This document shows, in pieces, positions 27,118 through 35,130 of a stretch of 64,000 bases of DNA. The stretch spans positions 1-64,000 of the forward strand of contig NZ_WJXZ01000004.1 of NCBI RefSeq assembly GCF_009668025.1, given 5' to 3'. A model generated the notes under the pieces. It worked only from the letters and a program-made list of their open reading frames with translations, had not been told where the DNA came from and made no database searches. The first letter of the stretch is position 1, and each line of letters begins with the position of its first letter. The position numbers were made by a program, and so were the translations under genes. The stretch comes from Larkinella terrae (lineage in GTDB: Bacteria > Bacteroidota > Bacteroidia > Cytophagales > Spirosomataceae).

Positions 27118-27795
27118 GTGAAAGTAAACCAATTTAAAGTTTTATCGGGACCGGCGCTGGCAGGAATCGTGCTGTCGGTGGCTCCCCTCCTGTTCAGTTC
27201 GGCGCTTACGTACCTGACCCTTTCGAATGAATCGCTGATTGCCCAATTCAACGGTTGGGAATGGCTGGTGGTGACGATTGCCTGTTGTTTTACCTCCGCG
27301 TTTGCGCTTACTCCCCCGACCTTTCTGGCCCTGATTTTCGGCTATTTCCTGGGTTGGAACTCCTTATTGCCGCTGTTTGCGCTTAACATGATCTGCATTT
27401 TACTGGTAAACCGAATGGTTCACTGGTTCGATCAGGACCGGTTTGTGCGGTTTATCGAGCAGAATCCGAAGGCCCGGAACGTACTGGAACGCATTCGCGA
27501 CCAGGAATTGAAAGTCATTTTTTACACCAAATTATCGCCGGTTTTGCCGTTTGCCGTCACCAACCTGGTGTTTGCCTTGTCCGGTGCGCGACTTCGCAAT
27601 ATTCTCCTGGGCGGTTTTCTGGGCATGATTCCGCGGACACTGGTAGCGGTTTGGACGGCGCAACAGGCCAAAGAAATCCGGACGCTGGTTGAAAATCCGA
27701 ATGCCGGAAGCTGGACGCAAATCGCGATTGGGGTGCTGCTGCTGGCGTCGGTGGTCGGGTTATTTTCGGTGCTAAACCGGGTCTTGAAACGTTAA
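27118..27795 (+). CDS. TVP38/TMEM64 family (VTT domain) inner-membrane protein
   Basis: This 225-residue protein starts at GTG. Membrane segments are visible at about 12-34, 50-68, 72-92, 140-160 and 198-218. Between them lies the conserved VTT/SNARE-associated core: PPTFLALIFGYFLGW, then FYTKLSPVLPFAVTNLVFALSGARLRNILLGGFLGMIPRTLV, with the family's F/Y-x-R/K-LSPxxPF motif. Related proteins (DedA, TMEM41B) move lipids across membranes or support membrane potential; the substrate here is unknown. It overlaps the convergent hydrolase gene by 4 bp. ATG alternatives lie far inside, so the GTG start is preferred. Confidence 0.85.
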   Translation: MKVNQFKVLSGPALAGIVLSVAPLLFSSALTYLTLSNESLIAQFNGWEWLVVTIACCFTSAFALTPPTFLALIFGYFLGWNSLLPLFALNMICILLVNRMVHWFDQDRFVRFIEQNPKARNVLERIRDQELKVIFYTKLSPVLPFAVTNLVFALSGARLRNILLGGFLGMIPRTLVAVWTAQQAKEIRTLVENPNAGSWTQIAIGVLLLASVVGLFSVLNRVLKR

Positions 27796-28550
27796 AGAAT
27801 CTTCGCGACTTTTTCGATCAATCGGTTGTGACCGGTTTTCAAAACCGTTAGTTCGTAGGCTTGCAACCGGCGGGTCAGGGGTGTCAAAAAAGAAACCGGC
27901 AAAATTTGGTCAAAATGCCCTACAAAAAACCGGATTCGGATGGGATGCTGGTGAAAGAGCTCGCTTACTTTCCGGTGATCAAATTGCAATTCCCGAAAAT
28001 ACACCCAGGAGTTGTACACTGACTCCCGCTGCTGTTCCGTCGAAAGCGTGTTTTCGGCAAATTTCAGGGCACTTCGGTTGAGCAATCCAACCGATAAAAA
28101 AAACTGCCCCAGTCGGTGCAACAACGGCATGTGTTTCAGCAAATACCGGAAAAGTTGTCGGCCCAAACCGGTACTCGTTGCCATTCGGTACCACGGGCTG
28201 ACCGTAATGCCATCGGGAGCGAGTAGGACCAGTTCGTCGACACGTTGGGAAAACGCTTCGGCGACAGCCAGCGCAAACCGCCCGCCCATGCTGAACCCAA
28301 TGACGGAAAACCGTTCGATCCGGTGCTGGCTCAGAAATTCCTGCATAATTTCCCGGAACGCTTGTTTGGTCAGCACGTCGTCGGCCACTTTAGCAGGTTG
28401 GGCGCCGTGAAAAAACAGGTCGAAAGCGTAGACGGCATACCGACCTTCCAGCGCAGCCGCCAGCGGTTCGAAAGCCCGGTGGTCCTGGCCGATGCCGTGA
28501 AAAGCCAGTAAAGGAATGGGGCCGTCTGACAGCTTAAAAACCGGGAGCAT
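27792..28550 (-). CDS. Alpha/beta-hydrolase
   Basis: The protein has 252 residues with the alpha/beta-hydrolase fold. LLAFHGIGQDHRAFEPLAAAL supplies the oxyanion hole, the nucleophile serine is in VIGFSMGGRFALAVAE, and a C-terminal histidine (TGHNRLIEK) completes a likely triad. The DQILP segment may carry the acid. The substrate is unknown. I chose MLPVFKLSDG (28550) because the 14 upstream codons lie outside the family core. It is downstream of prfB in the same direction with a 60-bp gap. Confidence 0.8.
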   Translation of the reverse strand: MLPVFKLSDGPIPLLAFHGIGQDHRAFEPLAAALEGRYAVYAFDLFFHGAQPAKVADDVLTKQAFREIMQEFLSQHRIERFSVIGFSMGGRFALAVAEAFSQRVDELVLLAPDGITVSPWYRMATSTGLGRQLFRYLLKHMPLLHRLGQFFLSVGLLNRSALKFAENTLSTEQQRESVYNSWVYFRELQFDHRKVSELFHQHPIRIRFFVGHFDQILPVSFLTPLTRRLQAYELTVLKTGHNRLIEKVAKIL

Positions 28551-28610
28551 AGCTAAATAGACAAGAAACGGCCGTCCCCGGCAAGTATTCAACCGCCGGG
28601 GACAAAACCG

Positions 28611-29688
28611 CTAATCCTGCATCAGCAGGTACGATTTGATAAAACCGTCCAGATCGCCGTTCAAAACCGCGTCGGTATTGGAGGTCTGAAAACCGGTCCG
28701 ATGGTCTTTCACCCGGCGGTCGTCGAGGACATAACTGCGGATTTGCGAACCCCACTCGATTTTCTTCTTGCTGGCTTCCACTTCGGCCCGGGCCGCGTTG
28801 CGTTTCTCCACTTCGATCTGATACAGCTTCGATTTCAACAGCCGCATCGCTACTTCCTTGTTTTGCAACTGGCTCCGTTCCTGCTGGCATTCGATGATCA
28901 GGCCCGACGGTCTGTGGCGCAGCCGTACGGCGGTTTCCACCTTGTTGACGTTCTGACCACCCGCTCCGCCCGATCGGAACGTATCCCACTCAATATCAGC
29001 CGGATTGACATCAATCTCGATCGAATCGTCGATCAGTGGATAGGCATAAACCGAAGCAAATGAGGTATGCCGCCGGGCGTTGGCGTCGAAGGGCGAAACC
29101 CGCACAAGCCGGTGAACGCCGTTTTCGGATTTCAGAAAACCGTAGGCCAACGGGCCGTCCACTTCCAGCGTCGCCGACTTGATGCCCGCGCCGTCACCGG
29201 GTTGGTAATCCACCTGTTTGACTTTGTAGCCGTGTTTTTCGGACCACATCAGGTACATGCGGTAGAGCATATCGGCCCAGTCCTGGCTTTCGGTTCCGCC
29301 CGCGCCGGAGTTGATTTCCAACACCGCACTGAGCTGATCCTCCTCGTTGCTGAGCATTTTTTTCAGCTCCAGATCGTCCAGTGCCGCCTTCACTTTTTCG
29401 CCTTCCGCGTCGATTTCCTCTTCCGAAACGTCACCGGCTTCGTAGAATTCGAACAGCGTTTCGAGGTCCGCCAGCAGCGAATCGACCTGCTCGTAGCCGG
29501 TCGTCCAGCCTTTCAGGACGCGGACCTGTTTCATGGTTTTTTCGGCCCCTTCGGCGTCCTGCCAGAACTCCGGCTGGCTGGTCCGGTCTTCTAAATCAGC
29601 GAGTTGTTCTTTCTTGCTATCGTAGTCAAAGATACCCCCTCAGGGCCTCTACTCTGGCCCTCACGTCCTTTAATTGGTCGGTCGTCAT
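28611..29688 (-). CDS. prfB: Peptide chain release factor 2, with programmed +1 frameshift
   Basis: The full protein is about 358 residues: 20 codons from ATG 29688 to CTT (29629-29631), then an in-frame TGA (29626-29628), then a +1 shift continuing at GAC (29627) to the stop at 28611. The slip site AGG GGG TAT CTT TGA C is the classic RF2 autoregulatory site with its internal Shine-Dalgarno-like AGGGGG. The shifted frame restores family sequence ([24 protein letters not shown]). The SPF anticodon-like tripeptide lies near residue 199 and GGQ near 241. The factor reads UGA and UAA; low RF2 levels favour the shift. Confidence 0.97.
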
Positions 29689-29810
29689 GATGCGTGAAAC
29701 AATGATTGATGTAAGAATAAGTCCGCAAAGATACGGTTTTGCCAACCGCAATCCGAATGCAACAAAAAAGCGGATGATTTCATCCGCTTCTCAATTTCTA
29801 TTAAAACCGG

Positions 29811-30335
29811 CTAAGCGCCTTTTTGTTGTACGTCGAGAACCAGCCTGAGCGGAACATCCAAAAGCTCGGCAATTTGCTCAGTGGATAATAAATTTTTCTG
29901 AATAGCGGAGAGAATTAAGGTTCGCTTGGCCTGCTCCTGACCCATTCGAACGCCATTTTCGGTGCCTTCCCGAACGCCTTCTTTGATGCCTTCCTCGCGG
30001 CCTTTGATGTACAGCCGGTCGATGGTGATGTCGAATCCGTTTGCCATGGTTTCTGCTTCTTCTGAAACGATTGATTGAAAATTACGGAGTTGTGACAAGA
30101 TTTCCAACTGCCGGATGAATTTGCCCAATTGCATATGATCGGGTGCTGCCTGGTGCAGATTACGCAAAATCTCGCCAATCACTTCGCGCGGTTCTTCAGC
30201 CTGAAAGTCTGCTAAAACCGTCAGTATCAGTTCTTCCGGTTTTTTAGAGTTAATAAATTGCTGATACGGAATTTCGCTCAGGTTGATAAGTTGATAGCTA
30301 TACCGTAAAGTTCCGATAGGCAATTCAACGGGCAT
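29811..30335 (-). pseudogene. Rpn/PD-(D/E)XK transposase-family protein, N-terminally truncated
   Basis: This open frame of 174 residues matches the C-terminal half of the Rpn (recombination-promoting nuclease) family: RYSYQLINLSEIPYQQFINSKKPEELILTVLADFQ, then the low-complexity hinge KGREEGIKEGVREGTENGVRMGQEQAKRTL and a short helical end. The PD-(D/E)XK nuclease half expected in front is missing. Twelve codons upstream of ATG 30335 the frame meets a TAG, and beyond that a GC-rich palindrome (30384-30454) occupies the space. It is probably a decayed copy, although a short product could still be made. Confidence 0.65.
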
Positions 30336-30383
30336 TCTGGCGCGATTGTGCGCCTGTCTGGGAGTAGAACTCCCCTATTTGAA

Positions 30384-30454
30384 CTGCCCCCAACCCCCTG
30401 AAGGGGGCTTTACCATACTCAATTTAAAAGCCCCCTTTAGGGGGTTGGGGGCAG
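30384..30454. repeat. GC-rich palindrome with CCCCCAACCCCCT arms
   Basis: Arms 30384-30411 and 30427-30454 pair almost perfectly around a 15-nt AT loop, made from runs of C and G (CCCCCAACCCCCT and AAGGGGGC). Each arm contains its own small palindrome (CCCCCTgAAGGGGG). It lies in the divergent gap between the truncated Rpn gene and lpdA. Repeats with these words are widespread in Bacteroidota genomes. The remainder of the 30336-30696 gap holds the lpdA promoter and nothing else I recognise. Confidence 0.85.
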
Positions 30455-30618
30455 ACTTCTAGGGTAGAAAATAAGCTTTTTAGACAGCGACGAGACATAA
30501 AGCCAGAAATTCCGAAGTGGTTTTTCCTTAGACGTCATCGGGTCCAAAAAGTCATTCCCGAAAACCGGGCAGATGGGCAAGCTGGTCGGAATGAAGTAGG
30601 TAAATCAACTTTTCAGGC

Positions 30619-30626
30619 TAACTTTG
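30619..30626 (+). promoter_or_regulatory. lpdA promoter -7 element
   Basis: TAACTTTG fits TAnnTTTG and lies 70 bp before the lpdA start codon, implying a leader of about 65 nt. Confidence 0.55.
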
Positions 30627-30696
30627 CGTTCCCCTGATGGAGTTCATTCGGGGCTTCCTGAGGTTAATTCTTCACGTTCATTAACATTCCTCAAAT

Positions 30697-32097
30697 ATGG
30701 CATCACAATATGATGTAATTGTTCTCGGCAGTGGCCCTGGTGGCTACGTCGCTGCTATTCGTGCGTCGCAACTGGGTTTCAAAACGGCCATTATCGAACG
30801 CGAAAGTCTGGGTGGAATCTGCCTGAACTGGGGCTGTATTCCCACCAAAGCTTTGTTGAAAAGTGCACAGGTTTTTGAATACATCAAACATTCTGAAAAT
30901 TACGGTATTACCATCAATGGCGAATCCAAGCCCGATTTTCCGGCGGTGATCAAACGCAGCCGGGGTGTGGCCGACTCCATGAGCAAGGGGATTGCGTTCC
31001 TGATGCGGAAAAATAAAATCGATGTGCTGCTCGGCAACGGAAAAGTAAAACCGGGTAAGAAAATCGACGTAACGGATAAAGACGGTAAAACCACCGAATA
31101 CGAAGCCAAACACATCATCATTGCCACCGGCGGTCGCGCCCGCGCCCTGCCTGCCGTGCCCATCGATGGCGAAAAAGTGATTGAATACCGCAAGGCGATG
31201 TCGCTGGCGAAACAACCCGAATCGATGCTGGTGATTGGTTCCGGCGCCATCGGTGTGGAGTTTGCCTACGTATACGCAACGATGGGTACGAAAGTGACCA
31301 TCGTTGAATTTCTGCCGCGTATCGTGCCGGTCGAAGACGAGGAAGTCTCGAAAGAACTGGCGAAGCAGTACAAGAAGCTGGGCATCGATATTTACACCAG
31401 CTCGGAAGTAACGAAAGTAGATACGAGCGGCAAACTGAGCAAAGTGTACGTCAAGACGCCGGACGGCGAAAAGACGTTCGAGGTTGAAACCGTGCTGTCG
31501 GCCGCTGGCGTTGTCGCCAACATTGAGAACATCGGTCTGGAAGAAACCGGTATTAAAACCGAGCGTGGTAAAATCACCACGGATGATTATTATCGGACAA
31601 ACGTTGAGGGTTATTACGCCATCGGCGACTGTACGAAAGGCCAGGCCCTGGCGCACGTAGCATCGGCAGAAGGCATCATTTGTGTCGAAAAAATCGCCGG
31701 TCTGGATCATGTCGAACCGATGAACTACAACAATATTCCGGGCTGTACGTACTGCCAGCCTGAAATCGCGTCGGTGGGCTACACGGAAGCAGCCGCGAAA
31801 GAAGCCGGTTATGAAATTCTGGTGGGAAAATTCCCGCTGTCGGCTTCGGGTAAGGCCAAAGCCGCCGGGGCACCGGAAGGGTTCGTGAAGGTAATTTTCG
31901 ACAAAAAATACGGCGAGTGGTTAGGCGCTCACTTTATCGGCTATAACGTTACTGAAATTGTTGCCGAAGTGGTGGCTGCCCGCCGTCTGGAAACAACGGG
32001 TCACGAAATCCTGAAAGCGGTTCACCCCCACCCGACCATTTCGGAATCGATCAAAGATGCCACAGAAGCGGCTTACGGAGAAGCCATTCACCTCTAA
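30697..32097 (+). CDS. lpdA: Dihydrolipoyl dehydrogenase (E3)
   Basis: This 466-residue flavoprotein reoxidises the dihydrolipoamide of 2-oxo acid dehydrogenase complexes and the glycine cleavage system. The FAD motif GSGPGGYVAA is at 11-20 and the redox disulfide is Cys42/Cys47 in GGICLNWGC. The NAD motif GSGAIGVEFAYVYATMG lies near 177-193, and the catalytic HPHPTISE with His445 and Glu450 is near the C-terminus. The gene stands alone, so E1 and E2 components are encoded elsewhere. A clear terminator follows. Confidence 0.97.
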   Translation: MASQYDVIVLGSGPGGYVAAIRASQLGFKTAIIERESLGGICLNWGCIPTKALLKSAQVFEYIKHSENYGITINGESKPDFPAVIKRSRGVADSMSKGIAFLMRKNKIDVLLGNGKVKPGKKIDVTDKDGKTTEYEAKHIIIATGGRARALPAVPIDGEKVIEYRKAMSLAKQPESMLVIGSGAIGVEFAYVYATMGTKVTIVEFLPRIVPVEDEEVSKELAKQYKKLGIDIYTSSEVTKVDTSGKLSKVYVKTPDGEKTFEVETVLSAAGVVANIENIGLEETGIKTERGKITTDDYYRTNVEGYYAIGDCTKGQALAHVASAEGIICVEKIAGLDHVEPMNYNNIPGCTYCQPEIASVGYTEAAAKEAGYEILVGKFPLSASGKAKAAGAPEGFVKVIFDKKYGEWLGAHFIGYNVTEIVAEVVAARRLETTGHEILKAVHPHPTISESIKDATEAAYGEAIHL

Positions 32098-32125
32098 GTC
32101 AACCGAATAACGGTTTTTATTCCAG

Positions 32126-32156
32126 AACCCCGCAGCGAAAGTTGCGGGGTTTTGCT
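32126..32156 (+). terminator. lpdA terminator
   Basis: Stem AACCCCGCA / TGCGGGGTT (32126-32134 and 32143-32151) with an 8-nt loop and a T-rich tail, 29 bp after the lpdA stop. Confidence 0.85.
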
Positions 32157-32243
32157 TTTACGATTCAGTCGGCAAAATGCACAGTTGATAAGGCGGTTTT
32201 TCCGTTTGCCGACAACTCATCTTTCCTGCCGCGCCGGATCGTT

Positions 32244-32251
32244 TACTTTTG
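32244..32251 (+). promoter_or_regulatory. Promoter -7 element of the four-repeat protein gene
   Basis: TACTTTTG matches TAnnTTTG, 50 bp upstream of the ATG at 32302. Confidence 0.6.
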
Positions 32252-32301
32252 TCGTACGGTTTGCAAAACCGCCCATTAACAACAAATACGACTAAACGAC
32301 C

Positions 32302-33987
32302 ATGAAAAAACCAGTACTGCTCTGGTTGGCGGTTACGTTCTCCGTAGCGGCCAATGCCCAAGACCTCATGACCGGCCCACTGGCCGGTGTCTCGACCCAA
32401 CTGCAATCCGTTAAAACCGGTAATGCCCAGTTTGTTCAGAAAATCGAAGCTTCCCAACCGAATTACCGGGCCACCTTTTCTGTCACCAAAACCAGCGATA
32501 AAGGCAAAGGTGACGAAAACACCTACTTCCTGAACCTGTCGGATCTGGACGTTTCGACAGTGACGTATAAAGTAGAACGCGACGTAATTGCGGTTATGGC
32601 GGACACAAAACAGCACCGGAAATTTGTCCGCTACAGCGAAAACGGCGAACTGAAGAATCTGACGGATCGGGTGAAACTCTACGCCGACAATCCGGACATC
32701 GCCAAAGCCCTGGTCGAATCCTTGAAAAAAGTGATTCAGGCGGCTGAAAAAGCCTACAAACCGACCCGGACGCCCGAGACGCTGGACGAATTGCGGACGT
32801 GGCTGAAAGCCAACATCGGCAACGAAGCCATCGGTTCGGAGAAATACGAACAGGCGCTGACATTCGACTACGACAACCCGTTGCGGGCGGTTTTTCGCCG
32901 AAGCGAGGTGAGCGCGAAAGGTTCGGCATCTTCCGAAACGTATTCGTTCAACCTCGGCGATTTGGCGCTGGAAGGTTTGCAAGTCGAAACGAAAGGCAAA
33001 CGGCTGGAACTGTCGCTGGTGACGCAGCAGAAGCAAAAGCTGATGGGTTACGCCAAAGACGGCAAGCTGGACAATGTGGTTCAGACATTTGAAATTATCG
33101 GTAGCGACGCCGACAAGATTCGCGATATTGCCGGAGCCTGGCGCAAACTGATTCCGCTGGCAGTTAAGCAATTGGAGTCGCGCAAACCGACGTTTGCCAA
33201 TATGACAGGCGCTCAGAAATACCTGGAATCGAGCATAACGTCCGCCAAAACCAACGACCGGACGATTGAGCAAACCTTAAAACCGGATTGCATCTGCACG
33301 TATACCCGGCGCGAAACGTACAACAAGAACAATACCGAGGAAGTCTACGAATTCAATCTGGCCGATCTGGCCGAAAAAGGCGCGAAACTGGGCGTCGATA
33401 AAGAACTGTATACCATCGAATTAAAAACGCGCGACAACCGCCGGTTTATCGGTTACACCAAAAACGGCGTTCGTCAGAATTATGTCTCCCAGCTAGAATT
33501 AGCGGCTGATAACCTGGAGAATGTCCGGTACATGTCGCAGGCGGTTGAGAAAGCGGTTCAGTTGTGTGCATTGTCCCGGAAAAGTCCGGTGCCGACGGGT
33601 AGCCAGCAGGCCCGGCTCGACTGGATTAAGGAGCAACTGCCGAAAGATCTGGGCGAAAAAGAGCCAACCAGTTACGCGCTGACCACCGACAACGGCACTT
33701 GCGACCTGAAATTGACGGTGACGCAGGGTGGCAGGAAAGTATCGGAACTCGTCTACGATCTGGCGCTGAAAGACCTGAATGCCGACGCAACCAACTTTGA
33801 TGTAGACGGCAAAAATGTCTACGTCAACCTGGTGACGAAAGGCAAAGAAAAACTGGTAAAAACATACAAAGACGGAAAGCCTTCCGACTATGTCCACACG
33901 GTAAAAATCCAGCTTGGCGATATTGAAAAGGGCCGCTACGTGGCCGAAGCCTTCAAGCAGTTGATTCGGAACTGCGTATCGAATTGA
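32302..33987 (+). CDS. Secreted protein of unknown function with four internal repeats
   Basis: The product has 561 residues. A signal peptide (MKKPVLLWLAVTFSVAANAQ) is followed by four divergent units of about 120-140 residues. Each contains a core (TYFLNLSDLD, TYSFNLGDLA, VYEFNLADLA, VYDLALKDLN), then a strand ending in L-x-T with a K/R-x-x-GY or similar (IAVMADTKQHRKFVRYSENG, LSLVTQQKQKLMGYAKDG, IELKTRDNRRFIGYTKNG, VNLVTKGKEKLVKTYKDG) and a helix (IAKALVESLKKVI, KIRDIAGAWRKLI, NVRYMSQAVEKAV, KGRYVAEAFKQLI). I recognise no family and no catalytic motif. It has its own promoter and terminator. Confidence 0.85.
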   Translation: MKKPVLLWLAVTFSVAANAQDLMTGPLAGVSTQLQSVKTGNAQFVQKIEASQPNYRATFSVTKTSDKGKGDENTYFLNLSDLDVSTVTYKVERDVIAVMADTKQHRKFVRYSENGELKNLTDRVKLYADNPDIAKALVESLKKVIQAAEKAYKPTRTPETLDELRTWLKANIGNEAIGSEKYEQALTFDYDNPLRAVFRRSEVSAKGSASSETYSFNLGDLALEGLQVETKGKRLELSLVTQQKQKLMGYAKDGKLDNVVQTFEIIGSDADKIRDIAGAWRKLIPLAVKQLESRKPTFANMTGAQKYLESSITSAKTNDRTIEQTLKPDCICTYTRRETYNKNNTEEVYEFNLADLAEKGAKLGVDKELYTIELKTRDNRRFIGYTKNGVRQNYVSQLELAADNLENVRYMSQAVEKAVQLCALSRKSPVPTGSQQARLDWIKEQLPKDLGEKEPTSYALTTDNGTCDLKLTVTQGGRKVSELVYDLALKDLNADATNFDVDGKNVYVNLVTKGKEKLVKTYKDGKPSDYVHTVKIQLGDIEKGRYVAEAFKQLIRNCVSN

Positions 33988-34011
33988 GTTATAGTTAGGT
34001 TAATGGATGTT

Positions 34012-34048
34012 AACCCGCAGAACTCCCGATAGCTCTGCGGGTTTTTAT
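34012..34048 (+). terminator. Terminator of the four-repeat protein gene
   Basis: Stem AACCCGCAG / CTGCGGGTT (34012-34020 and 34035-34043) followed by TTTATT, 25 bp after the stop. Confidence 0.85.
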
Positions 34049-34073
34049 TCAATTAATATGTTGTGTGTACAAT

Positions 34074-34269
34074 CTAACAATGTTAGATTTGCTAAAAACC
34101 CTTTAAATCATGCCAAATCATGAATAATTCAGCTATAACAAGCTGGTAAAACCGCAATTCCTTTTACTTTGCCAGCTACAGCAAAAAGCGCTGACCGGAC
34201 TGCTGTCAATAAAAGATACATTTCGAAGTTGCATAATGGATTTCAAGTGCAAAAATCTAACAGTGTTAG
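34074..34269. promoter_or_regulatory. Pair of CTAACAnTGTTAG operator-like dyads
   Basis: The 342-bp gap 33988-34329 holds two copies of the same 13-bp dyad: CTAACAATGTTAG at 34074-34086 (with AAT/ATT extending the arms) and CTAACAGTGTTAG at 34257-34269. They are 183 bp apart, centre to centre. Dyads of this form are typical TetR-family operators. The second copy lies 60 bp before the DUF2520 gene start. No regulator gene is adjacent. Apart from these and the terminator I see nothing coding in the gap. Confidence 0.55.
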
Positions 34270-34329
34270 CTGGTAATGAGATAGTTACCGTTTTTTCGTA
34301 TATGTATACTTAGAAATTAACCTGACTCG

Positions 34330-35124
34330 ATGAAACTATCGTTTATCGGTGCCGGAAATCTGGCCTGGCATTTGGCAATGGCTTTCGAAAACGCCGGAAA
34401 TTTCATTTGCGAAGTATACAGCCGGGATGAAAAAAACGCCCGGCGGCTCGTTTCGATGCTGTACGATGCCCGGGTAAATCCGGATTTGAATTTTGCCGAA
34501 AGTGAGTCGGAACTGTTCGTGCTGGCTATTCCCGACGATGCGATTGAAGACGTTGCTGCCCAGTTGGTACTGCCCGAAAACGCGCTGGTGGTGCATACTT
34601 CCGGTAGTAAATCGCTCGAAATCCTTCGGCGGTTGATGGATATTTACAGCGACGTGCCGGTGCGAACGGGCGTATTTTACCCGCTTCAGACGTTCAGCAA
34701 AGGGACCAACGCGCTCCATTTTGAAGAGATTCCGCTGTGTATCGAAGCCAGCGACAAAGAGACCGAAACGCAGTTGGTTGCGCTGGGGCAGGAACTGAGT
34801 AAAATCGTTTATCTGGTCAATTCGCACGAGCGGAAAGTGCTGCACGTGGCCGCCGTTTTTGCCTGTAACTTCACGAATTATCTCCTCGGTATTGCCAAGG
34901 ATCTGACCGATTCCGAAAACCTGGAGTTCGATTTACTGAAACCGCTCATCGAAGAAACGTTCCAGAAAGCGCTCGATGCCCGGCATCCGGCGCTGGTACA
35001 AACCGGTCCGGCCCGGCGCGGAGATGTGAACACGCTGAGCCTGCATCTGGACTATTTGTCGGACAAGCCGGAGCTGCTTCGACTGTATAAAATGCTGTCG
35101 GACGGTATTCAGCAACGGCGTTAA
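34330..35124 (+). CDS. Rossmann-fold and DUF2520 domain protein
   Basis: This 264-residue protein has an N-terminal NAD(P)-binding fold (MKLSFIGAGNLAWHLA, then VLAIPDDAIEDVAAQL) and an all-alpha C-terminal DUF2520 domain with HERKVLHVAAVFACNFTNYLL and DARHPALVQTGPARRGDV. The layout is like pyrroline-carboxylate reductase or ketopantoate reductase, so an oxidoreductase role is likely, but the substrate is unknown. It ends 6 bp from the convergent epimerase gene. From memory, homologues in other Bacteroidota are often followed by a KdsC-like phosphatase, which here lies beyond the epimerase. Confidence 0.85.
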   Translation: MKLSFIGAGNLAWHLAMAFENAGNFICEVYSRDEKNARRLVSMLYDARVNPDLNFAESESELFVLAIPDDAIEDVAAQLVLPENALVVHTSGSKSLEILRRLMDIYSDVPVRTGVFYPLQTFSKGTNALHFEEIPLCIEASDKETETQLVALGQELSKIVYLVNSHERKVLHVAAVFACNFTNYLLGIAKDLTDSENLEFDLLKPLIEETFQKALDARHPALVQTGPARRGDVNTLSLHLDYLSDKPELLRLYKMLSDGIQQRR

Positions 35125-35130
35125 AACCGC

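Noticed and set aside
30697-31710. Long minus-strand frame (335 codons) opposite lpdA
   Set aside because: Antisense to a clear lpdA gene; its translation has no family likeness and repeats the mirror pattern of the coding strand.
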